64,000 bases of DNA from Paenibacillus xylanexedens (GTDB taxonomy: Bacteria; Bacillota; Bacilli; Paenibacillales; Paenibacillaceae), in NCBI RefSeq assembly GCF_001908275.1, contig NZ_CP018620.1:4712001-4776000 (forward strand). The letters run 5' to 3'. Below are positions 29,401 to 37,765 of the stretch, piece after piece (within the stretch, counting starts at the first letter, position 1; every line of letters starts with the position of its first letter). The position numbers and the translations under genes were made by a program. Under the pieces are notes generated by a model, which was not told the origin of the DNA, ran no database searches, and saw nothing but the letters and a program-made list of their open reading frames with translations.

Positions 29401-32400
29401 CCAAATCACGGAACAGGATACTGACTGATATGCCATCAGTCACAATGTGATGCATGTCAAACAATAGTATATGTAGTTCGGCGTCAAATCGTAGTAGCTC
29501 CAAGCGTACTAGCGGCGCGATCGACAGATCAAACGGGCGCACAAAGGAAGCCAGGTAGCGCTCCACCTCTTTCTCTGCTGTCTCAGAGAAAAACAGCTCC
29601 AGTGTAGCTTCCTGATGGACCTTTTGCATTAGCTCGCCATCTACCCAACTAAACGAAGTGCGCAACGTCTCATGCCTACCCGCTAGCGTCCGCACCGCCT
29701 CTCGTAACCTCGCAACATCCAGTGGTCCATCGATAATATAGGCATACGGTACGTTATATGCTAATTCGGCTCCCTTGAGACTGCTCAGCGCATACATTCT
29801 TTTTTGTACAAAGGATGCTGGATAGGACGGACGCGGAGCACTTGGCTCAATCGGAGTAAACAACTTGTAAAAAACCCGCTCGACTGCGAGCGCTCCCTGC
29901 TTTCCGGCCTCATCTGTTCGATTCGGATCAAGATATGTCGCTAGTCCAGCAATCGTCGGCATATCAAACAGAGCCTGCAACGGTACGGTAACGCCGAACT
30001 CTTTCTGCACCTTCGACAGCATCAGGATCGCCTTCAATGAATGACCACCATGTTCGAAGAAGTGATCCGTCCGTCCGATCTGGTCCACTCCTAGTACTTG
30101 CTCCCATAATAATGCCAGTCGCTTCTCCGTCTCTCCCTGCGGCTTAGCATGGACAACTGCCTGCTCCGGTCGCAGCGGAGCATCCATCAGCTTCCTCCGG
30201 TCGGTCTTGCCGTTCGGTGTCAGCGGTAGCTGCTCCAGTTGCACTATGCCCGTCGGCACCATATATTCTGGCAACCGTTCCTTCAGATAACGGGATAATT
30301 CACTTGTCTCCACGGGTTGGTCTGCGGTTACATACGCCCACAGGCTCAAGCCCGCTTCGCCGTCTTGCCGGGCAACGACGGCTACTTCACGCACACTTCC
30401 CTGTTCCAGTAACTGCGCTTCGATCTCGCCCGTCTCAATCCGGTACCCCCGTACCTTAACCTGCTCGTCTTCCCGGCCCAGGTACAGTAGCGTCCCGTCC
30501 ACCAACCTACGCGCAAGGTCGCCAGTTCGGTACATCCGCCGCCCTGTTATGAATGGGTCGACTACGAATCGCTCCGCTGTCAGCTCCTCCCGATTCCAGT
30601 AGCCGCGCGACACGCCGTCACCAGCGATATAGAGTTCCCCGACTGCTCCATCGGGTACCGGTTGTAGCCAGCGATCCAGTACGTATAGGCTCACATTGTC
30701 TCCCGGAAAGCCGATCGGCACCGTTGCGTTCAAGTCGCGTGAGGGGTCATAGGCATGTAACATACAACCCACCACCGTCTCTGTCGGCCCGTACTCGTTG
30801 TAGATGGTGACTCTTCCCTCGAACTGCTCGTGAATCCTCCGCGCTAGCTCCGTCTCCAGCGCCTCGCCGCCTACAATTAAGCTCCGTAACCGCTTCGGAC
30901 GATGACCGCTGAGTAGCAACAGACGTAGATGCGTTGGCGTCAACTTCAGTAGTTCCACCTCGTCCGCTGCGGCAATCTCGGCGATAGCCGCCGTTCTATC
31001 TGCGTTTGCATGGATGACGATGCTACCCCCGGTCAGCAACGGCACATACAGCGACGTCACCGTCAGATCGAAGGCAATCGATGAATACAATGCCACGTCT
31101 ATCGGCTCTCCACCGGCGTATACCTTACACGCCCACCATACATAGTTCACTGCGCTCTGATGCGCAACCATGACCCCCTTCGGTCTTCCTGTCGATCCGG
31201 AGGTATAGATCATATACATGAGTTGCGACGATTGTACATCAATGCCCACATTCACAGGTGCTTGATGCCCGTCCGTCTCGTTCATTTCTCTGCTTCCAGT
31301 GACGACTGCTGCACCAGCTTTGGATTCCTTAACGAGATGAACTTCCGCTCCTTCGCCGATGTCCAGCCAGACCACGCCTGCAGGAACCTGCGCTTCCAGC
31401 CGTGCCTCCGTCAGTAACAACGCCATTTTACTATCTTCTACAATGTATCGAATGCGCTCCTGGGGATACGACGGATCAATCGGTACATAGGCCGCACCCG
31501 CCTTGAGTACGCCCCAGATTGCTGCCACCAGCTCCGGCGAATGTTCCGCCAGTAGCCCGATCCGTTCCTCCGCAGCTACGCCATATGACAGTAGCTTTTC
31601 CGCTATGCTGTTCGCCCGTTCATTCAGCTCAGCATAGCTCCAGCTACGCTCCCTTGCGCGAATTGCGATTCGTTGTGGGGTCCGCCTCACCTGTTGCTCG
31701 AACAGCTCGTGCATCGCTCGCTCCCGCGGATATTCCGCTGCCTTTCCATGCCAGGACTCCGCTGTCCCTTGCTTCTCCTGCTCCGTCAGCAGGCTAATGT
31801 CGCCAATCTCAATATAAGGATTGATGATGGATTGCTCCAGCACACGAAGATAGAGCGAAGCGAGATACTCTGCGGTCTCCTTGGCATACGTCCGTTGATT
31901 GAATTCCAGTCGAAGCTCCACTTCATTTGACTGCTTTGTTACAAACAACCAACCCAGCTCTGGCTGAATCTGCTCTGAACTAAGCACGTTATTCATAGCA
32001 ATCAGCAATGGAACGCTCGACTTCTTGGAGATAAACGGTGAACTTTCCGCATCCGTGCTGTTCTGTTCGAGGAGCTGCTGTTTCACCCCCGTCATCACTT
32101 CCAGAAATGAATCGGAACGACTGATGGCGCTACGCACTTCAAGCCATTCCGTCGATTTAGTATGCTCTTGCTCCGACCTGAAGCGCGGAGTACCTGCATT
32201 GAAAATCTTTCCGTCGAATACGCGCGCAAACAGTGCTTGCACGGTGCTGAACAGGTAGTAAAATACTTCATTTTCCGAAAAATGCACCCTGCGTTGCAAT
32301 TCCATCATCAATGACTGTGGAATGACGCGGACAATTCGTTCCATGCTGTATTCGCCTCGGGCCATGTAATCTGCTGGCCAGCCTGCGACAATTGACGATT

Positions 32401-32458
32401 CGGCGGACTGGCCGCCTATATATGTTGCAACTTCTGCACTGCTTGGTCGATTCACCAT
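23465..32458 (-). CDS. Three-module non-ribosomal peptide synthetase, no thioesterase
   Basis: The protein has 2997 residues. Order with rough positions: degenerate C-terminal half of a condensation domain (1-235, no HHxxxDG); A1 (240-740, [11 protein letters not shown] near 421); carrier T1 (EHGGHSLKA, Ser near 805); C2 (MHHIVTDG near 1001); A2 (1320-1820); T2 (Ser near 1884); C3 (MHHIITDG near 2085); A3 (2410-2890, [11 protein letters not shown] near 2566); T3 (DLGGTSIQA, Ser near 2952); then the end. No epimerase, thioesterase or reductase domain is present. Specificity residues aligned by eye to GrsA read DLTKIGEVGK for A1 and A2 (Asn-like) and DVWHFSLIDK for A3 (Ser-like). A1-T1 and A2-T2 are near-identical at DNA level. 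AGGAGG lies about nine bases before the ATG. The hydroxylase gene is 21 bases upstream. Confidence 0.95.
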   Translation of the reverse strand: MVNRPSSAEVATYIGGQSAESSIVAGWPADYMARGEYSMERIVRVIPQSLMMELQRRVHFSENEVFYYLFSTVQALFARVFDGKIFNAGTPRFRSEQEHTKSTEWLEVRSAISRSDSFLEVMTGVKQQLLEQNSTDAESSPFISKKSSVPLLIAMNNVLSSEQIQPELGWLFVTKQSNEVELRLEFNQRTYAKETAEYLASLYLRVLEQSIINPYIEIGDISLLTEQEKQGTAESWHGKAAEYPRERAMHELFEQQVRRTPQRIAIRARERSWSYAELNERANSIAEKLLSYGVAAEERIGLLAEHSPELVAAIWGVLKAGAAYVPIDPSYPQERIRYIVEDSKMALLLTEARLEAQVPAGVVWLDIGEGAEVHLVKESKAGAAVVTGSREMNETDGHQAPVNVGIDVQSSQLMYMIYTSGSTGRPKGVMVAHQSAVNYVWWACKVYAGGEPIDVALYSSIAFDLTVTSLYVPLLTGGSIVIHANADRTAAIAEIAAADEVELLKLTPTHLRLLLLSGHRPKRLRSLIVGGEALETELARRIHEQFEGRVTIYNEYGPTETVVGCMLHAYDPSRDLNATVPIGFPGDNVSLYVLDRWLQPVPDGAVGELYIAGDGVSRGYWNREELTAERFVVDPFITGRRMYRTGDLARRLVDGTLLYLGREDEQVKVRGYRIETGEIEAQLLEQGSVREVAVVARQDGEAGLSLWAYVTADQPVETSELSRYLKERLPEYMVPTGIVQLEQLPLTPNGKTDRRKLMDAPLRPEQAVVHAKPQGETEKRLALLWEQVLGVDQIGRTDHFFEHGGHSLKAILMLSKVQKEFGVTVPLQALFDMPTIAGLATYLDPNRTDEAGKQGALAVERVFYKLFTPIEPSAPRPSYPASFVQKRMYALSSLKGAELAYNVPYAYIIDGPLDVARLREAVRTLAGRHETLRTSFSWVDGELMQKVHQEATLELFFSETAEKEVERYLASFVRPFDLSIAPLVRLELLRFDAELHILLFDMHHIVTDGISVSILFRDLAAIYNGEQLPPLRIQYKDVAIWQREQQLATREHEAYWMDIYSTPIPQLDFPVDYPRPAQQSFAGKRVDFDVPAHVVQILHKLCADTGATLYMVLLAAYNVLLAKYSGQEDFVVGTTSAGRNHADTEELIGVFINTLALRNQPHRELSFSAFVHEVKRHALEAFQHQDFAFDELIDRLNLRRDISRNPLFDVMFVLHNHDGNVSELRLDKRTVMRQYNDLKHEPAKVDLTLVVTTGGDNSLQWSFEYSVDLFRQETIERLSANFAQLLKIVATEPDMLIGDISLLTEQEKQGTVEAWHGKPAEYPRERAMHELFEQQVRRTPQRIAIRARERSWSYAELNERANSIAEKLLSYGVAAEDRIGLLAEHSPELVAAIWGVLKAGAAYVPIDPSYPQERIRYIVEDSKMALLLTEARLEAQVPAGVVWLDIGEGAEVHLVKESKAGAAVVTGSREMNETDGHQAPVNVGIDVQSSQLMYMIYTSGSTGRPKGVMVAHQSAVNYVWWACKVYAGGEPIDVALYSSIAFDLTVTSLYVPLLTGGSIVIHANADRTAAIAEIAAADEVELLKLTPTHLRLLLLSGHRPKRLRSLIVGGEALETELARRIHEQFEGRVAIYNEYGPTETVVGCMLHAYDPSRDLNATVPIGFPGDNVSLYVLDRWLQPVPDGAVGELYIAGDGVSRGYWNREELTAERFVVDPFITGRRMYRTGDLARRLVDGTLLYLGREDEQVKVRGYRIETGEIEAQLLEQGSVREVAVVARQDGEAGLSLWAYVTADQPVETSELSRYLKERLPEYMVPTGIVQLEQLPLTPNGKTDRRKLMDAPLRPEQAVVHAKPQGETEKRLALLWEQVLGVDQIGRTDHFFEHGGHSLKAILMLSKVQKEFGVTVPLQALFDMPTIAGLAAYLIEHGTTEVLQSSEEKQSGLDGKSLVPTFERIQVTAARTYYPASTAQKRLYVLNHLADITYNVPDITLVRGPLDLARLQGAVQALVDRHETLRTSFSWVDGELVQRVHEGTTITIPYSEAEEEEIEERIEAFVRPFDLKTAPLLRMEIIKLGEDRHLMLTDMHHIITDGVSMEIFGDELAALYSSKTLPPISIQYKDYALWQLSAQGEQRKKAAEAYWLSVFADTGPLVELPIDYPRPSIQSFRGGRVDFKVPEHIAEALFQLAQETGTTLYMILLATYNVLLSRYSGQEDIVVGTTIAGRNHADTAHMIGAFINTLALRNTPRGENSFTELLEQVKRNTLAAYEYQDYAFEELVDRLNTRRDVSRNPLFDTMFVLHNHGKGELVKNLGHGVKLFPYGGFQHRVAKFDLTLVVTLTEDQQLFWSLEYCADLFRHETIQRMAKHFMQLLRSATENPGQNLQSMEMLSEAERYEIIQEFNATKQPLHERDTVVSRFEDQAWMSGEQVAVLASNEEPNTGQLTYAELLARADNMSRWLRANGIRKGDIVGLMVERSTDMLVGLLGILKSGAVYLPIDPTYPKKRIEYMLLDSGCSYVVTKDSFSMSIDHAANILLLEQLESFTPHVGEYDEQVSLGPDDACYLLYTSGTSGKPKGVQIGHGSLLNRLQWMQRAYSIGLGDVLLQKTPFTFDVSLWELLWGIMYGARVIMLEPGREREPKAIIEAVERHEVTVVHYVPSMLGAFLSYVDVHNAATRLRSLRYVFASGEPLKPSHVESFYSLLNIQATKLINLYGPTEATIDVTAYECPEHITSVSVPIGKPIDNTTLWVLSDGKLQPIGVKGELYIGGVALAKGYVGSKELTEERFIPHPYNPQERLYRTGDLGRWLPNGDIEYLGRIDEQVKVRGYRIEPAEIETCLCEIEFVREAVVLAKEERLIGFIVADIEPDVMMVRMLLSFSLPDYMIPDQILFIESIPLNANGKTDKSKLIQLSLPVEDRASYVAPESELEKTLVLIWQQVLGVSPIGVTDNFFDLGGTSIQAVLLEVEMEQHDLEPEDLIVFRFHSIREMAHYLSHREIAHG
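26712..28572 (-). repeat. Intragenic duplication, copy 2 (A2-T2 of the NRPS)
   Basis: About 1.86 kb that is almost base-for-base identical to 29949-31809 at a constant offset of 3237 bases (1079 codons). The two differ at only scattered positions, for example gatggcgact against gatggtgact, which gives Ala or Thr in GRV(A/T)IYNEYG. The match covers the end of the preceding C domain linker, the whole A domain and the carrier domain. Confidence 0.92.
29949..31809 (-). repeat. Intragenic duplication, copy 1 (A1-T1 of the NRPS)
   Basis: This is the partner of 26712-28572. Identity breaks off abruptly at both ends: beyond gtcgccaatc on the C-domain side and before caatcgtcggcatatc on the carrier side. 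The neighbouring C domains (degenerate N-terminal remnant, C2, C3) are clearly different, so only the A-T unit was copied or kept uniform. Confidence 0.92.
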
Positions 32459-32479
32459 ACCTACTATTCCTCCTGATTT

Positions 32480-33466
32480 TTATAGGCCGTATTGATTCCA
32501 AGGCTCTGCCATAGCCACAACCACCTTACGTTCTCCAACAAATGGCTGACGTCCATGGGCATTCAACATATTGTCCAGCAATAAAATATCCCCCTGTTGC
32601 CACGGGAAAACGAGCATCGTCTCCTCGTATACGCCACGAATCTCATCGAGAATGGACTCTTCTATAGGGGAGCCATCTCCGTAGTAGACATTGCGAGGGA
32701 GGTTGTCTTCTCCCAGTGCCGAAACCATATATTCCCTTATCTCCACCGGCAAGCTGGTAACATGGAACAGATGCGCCTGATTAAACCATAGCATCTCCTG
32801 TGTTAGCGGATGCATGGCAACTGCACTGCGGACGGATCGGGTTCTTAACCGGTCTTCGCCCAGCCATTCGACATCAATACCAGCTTTCTGGCAATAGGCG
32901 TTGACATACTCACGGCTATCCGTCTGGAAGACCGTCTGCCATGGAAGATCAACTCCGCCTCCTACATTGCGGACATACATAAGCTTTTTCTCCGCAAACT
33001 GCTCGCGAATACGCGGACTGATTCTCGCATAGATTTCTCTGCTGTCCGCAATCGGAGTCTCTCCACCGCTACGAGACTGAATGGCACAATGGAACCAAAT
33101 TTTAAGCGGCCAAGTTTGCGTGTAAGAATTTTCATTGTGAAGAGGGATGAACTCCTCTGCCGGATACTCGGTAGAGGTATAAATTTTCCCCTGTACTTCG
33201 CTACGCGGCGTTGAACGCTCCTTGTACTCCTCCAGCATCGGTGTTAGCGCCTGGGACACTTCCTCAAAATAATTAATTGACGGCACATTAAAGCCGCGAA
33301 ACAGGATTCCTCCCACTTGCTGCAGTTCTTTAAGTACCCACTCACGATGCTCCACTATCCAATTGGATAAATCCATTCCTACTAGCGCAGGCTGAACCAC
33401 TAACTGACGGTGCGCCTGATGAATACGGTTGACTTCAACATTGTAGATGGATTGCAATTCGCTCAT
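32480..33466 (-). CDS. TauD/SyrP-like Fe(II)/2-oxoglutarate hydroxylase
   Basis: This 328-residue oxygenase of the TauD/clavaminate-synthase-like family is close in style to SyrP. The iron ligands are H110 and E112 in IPLHNENSYT and a distal histidine near 304 (LLDNMLNAHGRQPF). The 2-oxoglutarate arginine is probably Arg313 in GERKVVVAM. SyrP-type enzymes hydroxylate the beta-carbon of carrier-bound amino acids. With two Asn-type adenylation domains next door, beta-hydroxylation of Asn is the likely reaction, giving a hydroxyl that the carbamoyltransferase could modify. The start overlaps the stop of the upstream carbamoyltransferase by four bases. Confidence 0.85.
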   Translation of the reverse strand: MSELQSIYNVEVNRIHQAHRQLVVQPALVGMDLSNWIVEHREWVLKELQQVGGILFRGFNVPSINYFEEVSQALTPMLEEYKERSTPRSEVQGKIYTSTEYPAEEFIPLHNENSYTQTWPLKIWFHCAIQSRSGGETPIADSREIYARISPRIREQFAEKKLMYVRNVGGGVDLPWQTVFQTDSREYVNAYCQKAGIDVEWLGEDRLRTRSVRSAVAMHPLTQEMLWFNQAHLFHVTSLPVEIREYMVSALGEDNLPRNVYYGDGSPIEESILDEIRGVYEETMLVFPWQQGDILLLDNMLNAHGRQPFVGERKVVVAMAEPWNQYGL

Positions 33467-35475
33467 AATACGATACGCTCCTTTTCATTGGCTTTAATCC
33501 CTAAAATATCTTCATGTACAGCAGGGGACAGCTCTACTAATCTATGTGACCACAGTTTATGCATCTCCGCTGCCAACGAGCGGCAAAGTAATTCGTCCTG
33601 CCCATGAACAGCTACGATTATATTTTGGAACGTCCGTTTGCCATTCGCTTGCGCCAGTAGCTCAAATAGTTCCACAGAGATCGGCATATTTGAACTCTCA
33701 GAATCATTTCTACAGACCTGAGCCTTGGTTTCTAGCTGTCCTTCCCCTCCACGGCCCCGTTTTTTATAAAGTACAGCATAGCAAGGTAGTTTGGGATATA
33801 AGTGCAAGATAGCCTCATCACTGACTGCTTTTTTCCGTATTAAATAATTGCCAATGACCAAATAATTCAACTTTGTGGTCAAATAACTAACAATGGCATC
33901 TGTTGCCGAATCGACGATTGGTTCAACATTATTGTTAAAGGATGTATTGAGTATGATCGGTATGCCAGTCAATGCTTCAAAGGCTCGAATAAGTGACCAG
34001 TATCTCGGATTTGTCTGACTGGAGACCGTCTGGATGCGAGCGGTACCATCCACATGAGTGATTGCGCCAAGTAGCTTGCGCTTGTCCTCCTTCACATTGA
34101 GCACAAAGATCATATAGGGTGATTTTTCCATCCCCCCGGGGACCTCAAAATAGTCTGCCGCTTTCTCCTCTAATACTGATGGAGCAAATGGCCTGTAGCC
34201 TTCGCGCATTTTGACCATCGCATTAATAATTTCCTTGTTTTCCGCCGGTCGCGGATCCGCAATGATGCTCCGGTTGCCAAGCGCACGTGGACCGAATTCC
34301 GAACGGCCCTGTACCCATCCAATAACCGAACCGTCTGCCAGCAGTTCAGCAGTCCGCTCAATCAGTTCATCGCCTACATACTCCCATTCTAGCCACGATT
34401 CCCATGGACTCAGTGTCTCTAGTATTTCAGCGTCATTCCCAATGTGTGGGCCCCAATACAGATGCTCCAATGGATAAAAGGGGTCCTGTGGCCGCTGCTT
34501 ATAGTGTACACACAGGGCAGCCCCCAGCGCAGCACCAGCATCATGTGCAGCAGGTTGGACGAAGATGTTCTTGAACAATCCCGAATAGAGTAGCTTTCCG
34601 TTCATCGTACAATTATGTGCCACTCCCCCTGCGAGACACAGCTGCTTGTGTCCCGTCACTTTTTGATAATGAGTGACAATATGTGTGACGATTTCCTCTA
34701 GTGACTCTTGCAGTGCCGCCGCAATGTCTTTATGTTGCTGGTTGAATGGCTCCGACTTCTTGCGCGGAGGAACCAGATCGAACAGTAGCGGAAGATGGAC
34801 ATGAATCCGGTAATCGCCGCCAGGAAGAAGGCTATAGAACTTTTTGAAGAACGTGCGGTATACCGAAGGATCACCGTAAGGAGCCAAGCCCATAACCTTG
34901 TACTCATCGAACCGCTTATAGCCAAGAAACTGAATGATTCTTTCATAGAAATCACCTAAAGAATGAGCTCGCGGCAGTTCGTAGAGCGTTTTCATTTGTT
35001 TGTTTTCAGCTGACAGAATCATGCCGGATATCCCGTCTCCGCTTCCATCTACGGAAAAGACCAGCGCTTGCTCAAAGCCTGACATGGCATAGGTGCTCAT
35101 GGCATGTGCCAGCTGATGGTTAATGAACAGGATGCGCTCACTGGGAAATTCATAACCGAAGGCGATGAGGATATATCGCAGGATACCCTGACGCGTCTCA
35201 TTTAGTTCGGATCTTGCCCGTTCAAAGGACAGATAAAAGGCAATATAATCGATCTCCTCGATGCCGATGCCTCCTTGCTCCAGACAGTAGCGGATCGCCT
35301 GAACGGGCGCTTTAGACGAGTGCTTCATTCGATTTAACCGTTCCTCTTCGATCCCAGCGACCACCTTACCGTCACGAAGTAGCACAGCGGCTGAATCATG
35401 TGAATAGGCTAGCCCCGAGTCTGAGGTCTCCTCATAGACCAGATCAGGCCCCGCATTCAAACCTAATATGTACAT
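33463..35475 (-). CDS. NodU/CmcH-type O-carbamoyltransferase with C-terminal extension
   Basis: The 670-residue protein has the motifs of a working carbamoyltransferase. In the Kae1-like N-terminal domain: SHDSAAVL (H26, D27), EEERLNRMKH, metal-binding HxxxH in NHQLAHAMS (H120, H124), VDGSGDG, VMGLAPYG, CLAGGVAHNCTMNGKL and PAAHDAGAALGAA. In the C-terminal YrdC-like domain: GRSEFGPRALGNRSIIADPR and ILNTSFN. These enzymes transfer carbamoyl from carbamoyl phosphate through carbamoyl-AMP to a hydroxyl. The last ~90 residues go beyond the usual length and look like a small helical or winged-helix domain (VELFELLAQANGKRTFQNI). It is coupled to the hydroxylase gene. Confidence 0.9.
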   Translation of the reverse strand: MYILGLNAGPDLVYEETSDSGLAYSHDSAAVLLRDGKVVAGIEEERLNRMKHSSKAPVQAIRYCLEQGGIGIEEIDYIAFYLSFERARSELNETRQGILRYILIAFGYEFPSERILFINHQLAHAMSTYAMSGFEQALVFSVDGSGDGISGMILSAENKQMKTLYELPRAHSLGDFYERIIQFLGYKRFDEYKVMGLAPYGDPSVYRTFFKKFYSLLPGGDYRIHVHLPLLFDLVPPRKKSEPFNQQHKDIAAALQESLEEIVTHIVTHYQKVTGHKQLCLAGGVAHNCTMNGKLLYSGLFKNIFVQPAAHDAGAALGAALCVHYKQRPQDPFYPLEHLYWGPHIGNDAEILETLSPWESWLEWEYVGDELIERTAELLADGSVIGWVQGRSEFGPRALGNRSIIADPRPAENKEIINAMVKMREGYRPFAPSVLEEKAADYFEVPGGMEKSPYMIFVLNVKEDKRKLLGAITHVDGTARIQTVSSQTNPRYWSLIRAFEALTGIPIILNTSFNNNVEPIVDSATDAIVSYLTTKLNYLVIGNYLIRKKAVSDEAILHLYPKLPCYAVLYKKRGRGGEGQLETKAQVCRNDSESSNMPISVELFELLAQANGKRTFQNIIVAVHGQDELLCRSLAAEMHKLWSHRLVELSPAVHEDILGIKANEKERIVL

Positions 35476-35484
35476 TGGTACCCC

Positions 35485-37515
35485 CTATGATTGTATTTGT
35501 CCTACGGAATGCAACGGCTCCAATATAACCAACCGTTTCTCCCACAACTCTTTTACAGATTGGATGATTTGTAAGTGTTCATGGTCTGCCATCCTAATCT
35601 CTTCCATCAGCTCTCCAAGTGAACGGCGACCATCTGCAAGCATCAACAGGGCGTGTAATGAGGTCGACAGCCCAACCTTCCTTTCGGCCATGTGGGCACA
35701 AATCAATTCCTTGCTGTGCTCCATCCGATGAGTAGATTGATAGCTGATCTGCTCAACAATGTTCACATTATATGGAACCGAAAGGCGCAGTGACAGCAGA
35801 CTCTGGTCTTGCTGCTTCGCTTCGCATCTGCTTAATAACGTATCTCCAACTGCCAGATATTCGAGCTTGCAGGACAGGAATGCTGCTATCCCTTCGGATA
35901 GTGTCTCCACGATCGGCTCTACCGGGTTGCGCAAGGAGGTGTGTATCAGGAACGGAATTCCGCTCTTGCACTCAAAGCAGTCCAGCAATTGATAGAAGCG
36001 TGAGTTGCCATTCTCGGATACGGTGTGCACTTGCGCATAGGTAGCCGTATCCATATAGTCATTGCCGGACTTCCACTTCAACAAGTAGTTGCCAAATCTG
36101 TATTGTGAAGCCGTAGCCGTAGCGGGAACATCAAAATAATCTTTTAACCGACTCTCCTTAATAGATACGATCAAGGAGTACGTGTTGCCTGCCTTAGTCC
36201 AATTCTTGTACAACTCATTGCTAGTGTTGAATGCCTCATAGGGATGCAGTAAAATACTGCGGTTGCCAAGAGAACATGTGCCGAATTCAGATCTCTCCTG
36301 CATCCATCCAACCGAATGACGCTGCGACAGCAAGTCTGCTACCTGCTCCACAATGCTCATTCCTAACTCTTGTTTGACCGCCGTCCATTCACTCCAATGC
36401 GCAGCCTGCTCCTTAATCTGGTCTTGCGTCTCTATTGCAGTTCCCCAATACACATGCTCCATTTCGGACCTTGCCTTTTCCTCGCTATTTTCCATGGAAA
36501 ACTGTGCCAGAGCAGCGCCCAGTGCTGCGCCTGCATCATGTTTGATTGGTTGAACAAAAACAGCGGTGAACAGGCCCGAATCCAGTAGCTTCGAGTTGAG
36601 AGATACATTGCCAGCAAGCTCTCCTCCCACACACAATGTATCCATTCCGGTCTCTTCTTGGAAATGCCGGACGATATGAAACACGATCGCCTCTAAGACT
36701 TCCTGTAGTGCAGCAGCCAGATTACATCGTTGTTCGATCGCTCCTGAATGACCCTCTAATCGCAGACCTTCTATTAGTCCATTGGGGTCAAACCGCAATT
36801 TGTAGGTGCCATTAGGCAACAACTCATAACAGGCCTGAAAGAAGGCGCGATAAGGGGCTGCACGTCCCTTCATCGCGATGTGCGAAAGCTCCGTCAGACT
36901 TCCAATTGGAGGGCTCATGATTTCGCCAACCTGATGACAGAGACCAACCATTGAATCAACATCATGAAAAGTATGAAGCCGTTCAAGCTTTCCCTCGCTC
37001 CCCTTGGCTACAAGTCCAGAAAAACCATCTTCTGCTTTGTCAAGCGACAACACAAGTGCTCGTTTATAACCGGAACAGGCCCAAGCGCTCATCGCATGTG
37101 AATACTGATGTTTTACGAAGAAGATTGCGCTTTCATGTATTTCGTAGCCACATTCCTCCTTAAGATACTGCTGAATCAGCTGTCGCATGGTTCCATAAAG
37201 GGGATAGTGATTAGGATCATGCAGATAACTTTTCTGAATCAAATGATTATAAAACTTCTCTTCGCCGTAGACTGCAACTCCATCGATGTCAGCCAGCGTC
37301 AAGCTGGCTTCGTTCAAACATTTCTGAATCGCAAGCACAGGCCTCTTATTCGTGCCAGGGATGCGGTTGAGTCGCTCTTCCTCGATAGCAAAGCGCACCC
37401 TGCCATCCTCAACTAGCACAGCAGCAGCATTCTCACGAACCTTGCTCCAATTAAAATTGCTAGGCTCATCGTCCCAGATCTTATCCAATCCACCGCTTAA
37501 CCCAAGTATTCGCAT
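35485..37515 (-). CDS. Degenerate NodU/CmcH-type carbamoyltransferase paralogue
   Basis: The 676-residue protein is a full-length relative of its neighbour, with several consensus motifs changed. HDSAA is replaced by ENAAA (near 28-32), VDGSGDG by LDKAEDG (near 158-164), VMGLAPYG is lost (HIAMKGRAAP), and GRSEFGPRALG becomes ERSEFGTCSLG. The HxxxH metal pair (KHQYSHAMS, H136 and H140) and KHDAGAALGAA remain. It ends in the same kind of ~90-residue extension, here clearly winged-helix-like (LHALLMLADGRRSLGELMEE). It may be an inactive partner, a carrier-interacting subunit or an enzyme with altered chemistry. AAGGAAAGGG precedes the ATG. Confidence 0.82.
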   Translation of the reverse strand: MRILGLSGGLDKIWDDEPSNFNWSKVRENAAAVLVEDGRVRFAIEEERLNRIPGTNKRPVLAIQKCLNEASLTLADIDGVAVYGEEKFYNHLIQKSYLHDPNHYPLYGTMRQLIQQYLKEECGYEIHESAIFFVKHQYSHAMSAWACSGYKRALVLSLDKAEDGFSGLVAKGSEGKLERLHTFHDVDSMVGLCHQVGEIMSPPIGSLTELSHIAMKGRAAPYRAFFQACYELLPNGTYKLRFDPNGLIEGLRLEGHSGAIEQRCNLAAALQEVLEAIVFHIVRHFQEETGMDTLCVGGELAGNVSLNSKLLDSGLFTAVFVQPIKHDAGAALGAALAQFSMENSEEKARSEMEHVYWGTAIETQDQIKEQAAHWSEWTAVKQELGMSIVEQVADLLSQRHSVGWMQERSEFGTCSLGNRSILLHPYEAFNTSNELYKNWTKAGNTYSLIVSIKESRLKDYFDVPATATASQYRFGNYLLKWKSGNDYMDTATYAQVHTVSENGNSRFYQLLDCFECKSGIPFLIHTSLRNPVEPIVETLSEGIAAFLSCKLEYLAVGDTLLSRCEAKQQDQSLLSLRLSVPYNVNIVEQISYQSTHRMEHSKELICAHMAERKVGLSTSLHALLMLADGRRSLGELMEEIRMADHEHLQIIQSVKELWEKRLVILEPLHSVGQIQS

Positions 37516-37540
37516 GCTTTAGTCCCTTTCCTTATCGTTT

Positions 37541-37729
37541 TCACCCGTTTTCTTCCGAACGGACAGGCACAACCTTTAAAATATTACGTGGATCGATAAT
37601 GACGTCGCCAATTACAATCGTCTGAGTCCGACGCTCATTGATTTTGCTATTGATTTCTTCTGCATTGTAATGCTCAACAGTCGTTGTAACTTTCTTGTAG
37701 TCTTGTGTATAAATTTCAAGTCGGATCAC
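37541..37729 (-). CDS. Small hypothetical protein (62 aa)
   Basis: This acidic/basic 62-residue protein starts at GTG 37729 after an AAGGGGGTGA ribosome site. It reads as two beta-rich ends (MIRLEIYTQDYKKVTTTVEH; IVIGDVIIDPRNILKVVPV) around a short helix (AEEINSKINE). There is no signal peptide, membrane segment or cysteine. It lies 36 bases after the first gene of the operon and 25 bases before the degenerate carbamoyltransferase, so it is co-expressed with the biosynthetic genes. I do not recognise a function. Confidence 0.7.
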   Translation of the reverse strand: MIRLEIYTQDYKKVTTTVEHYNAEEINSKINERRTQTIVIGDVIIDPRNILKVVPVRSEENG

Positions 37730-37765
37730 CAGTGCTCACCCCCTTCACAAAATTTACAATAGCCT

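Noticed and set aside
26980..31797. Long plus-strand open frames opposite the NRPS gene, appearing twice with near-identical sequence
   Set aside because: They are antisense shadows of the GC-rich A-domain coding sequence, duplicated only because the NRPS tract itself is duplicated. They show low-complexity Arg/Pro/Ser translations and no ribosome sites.
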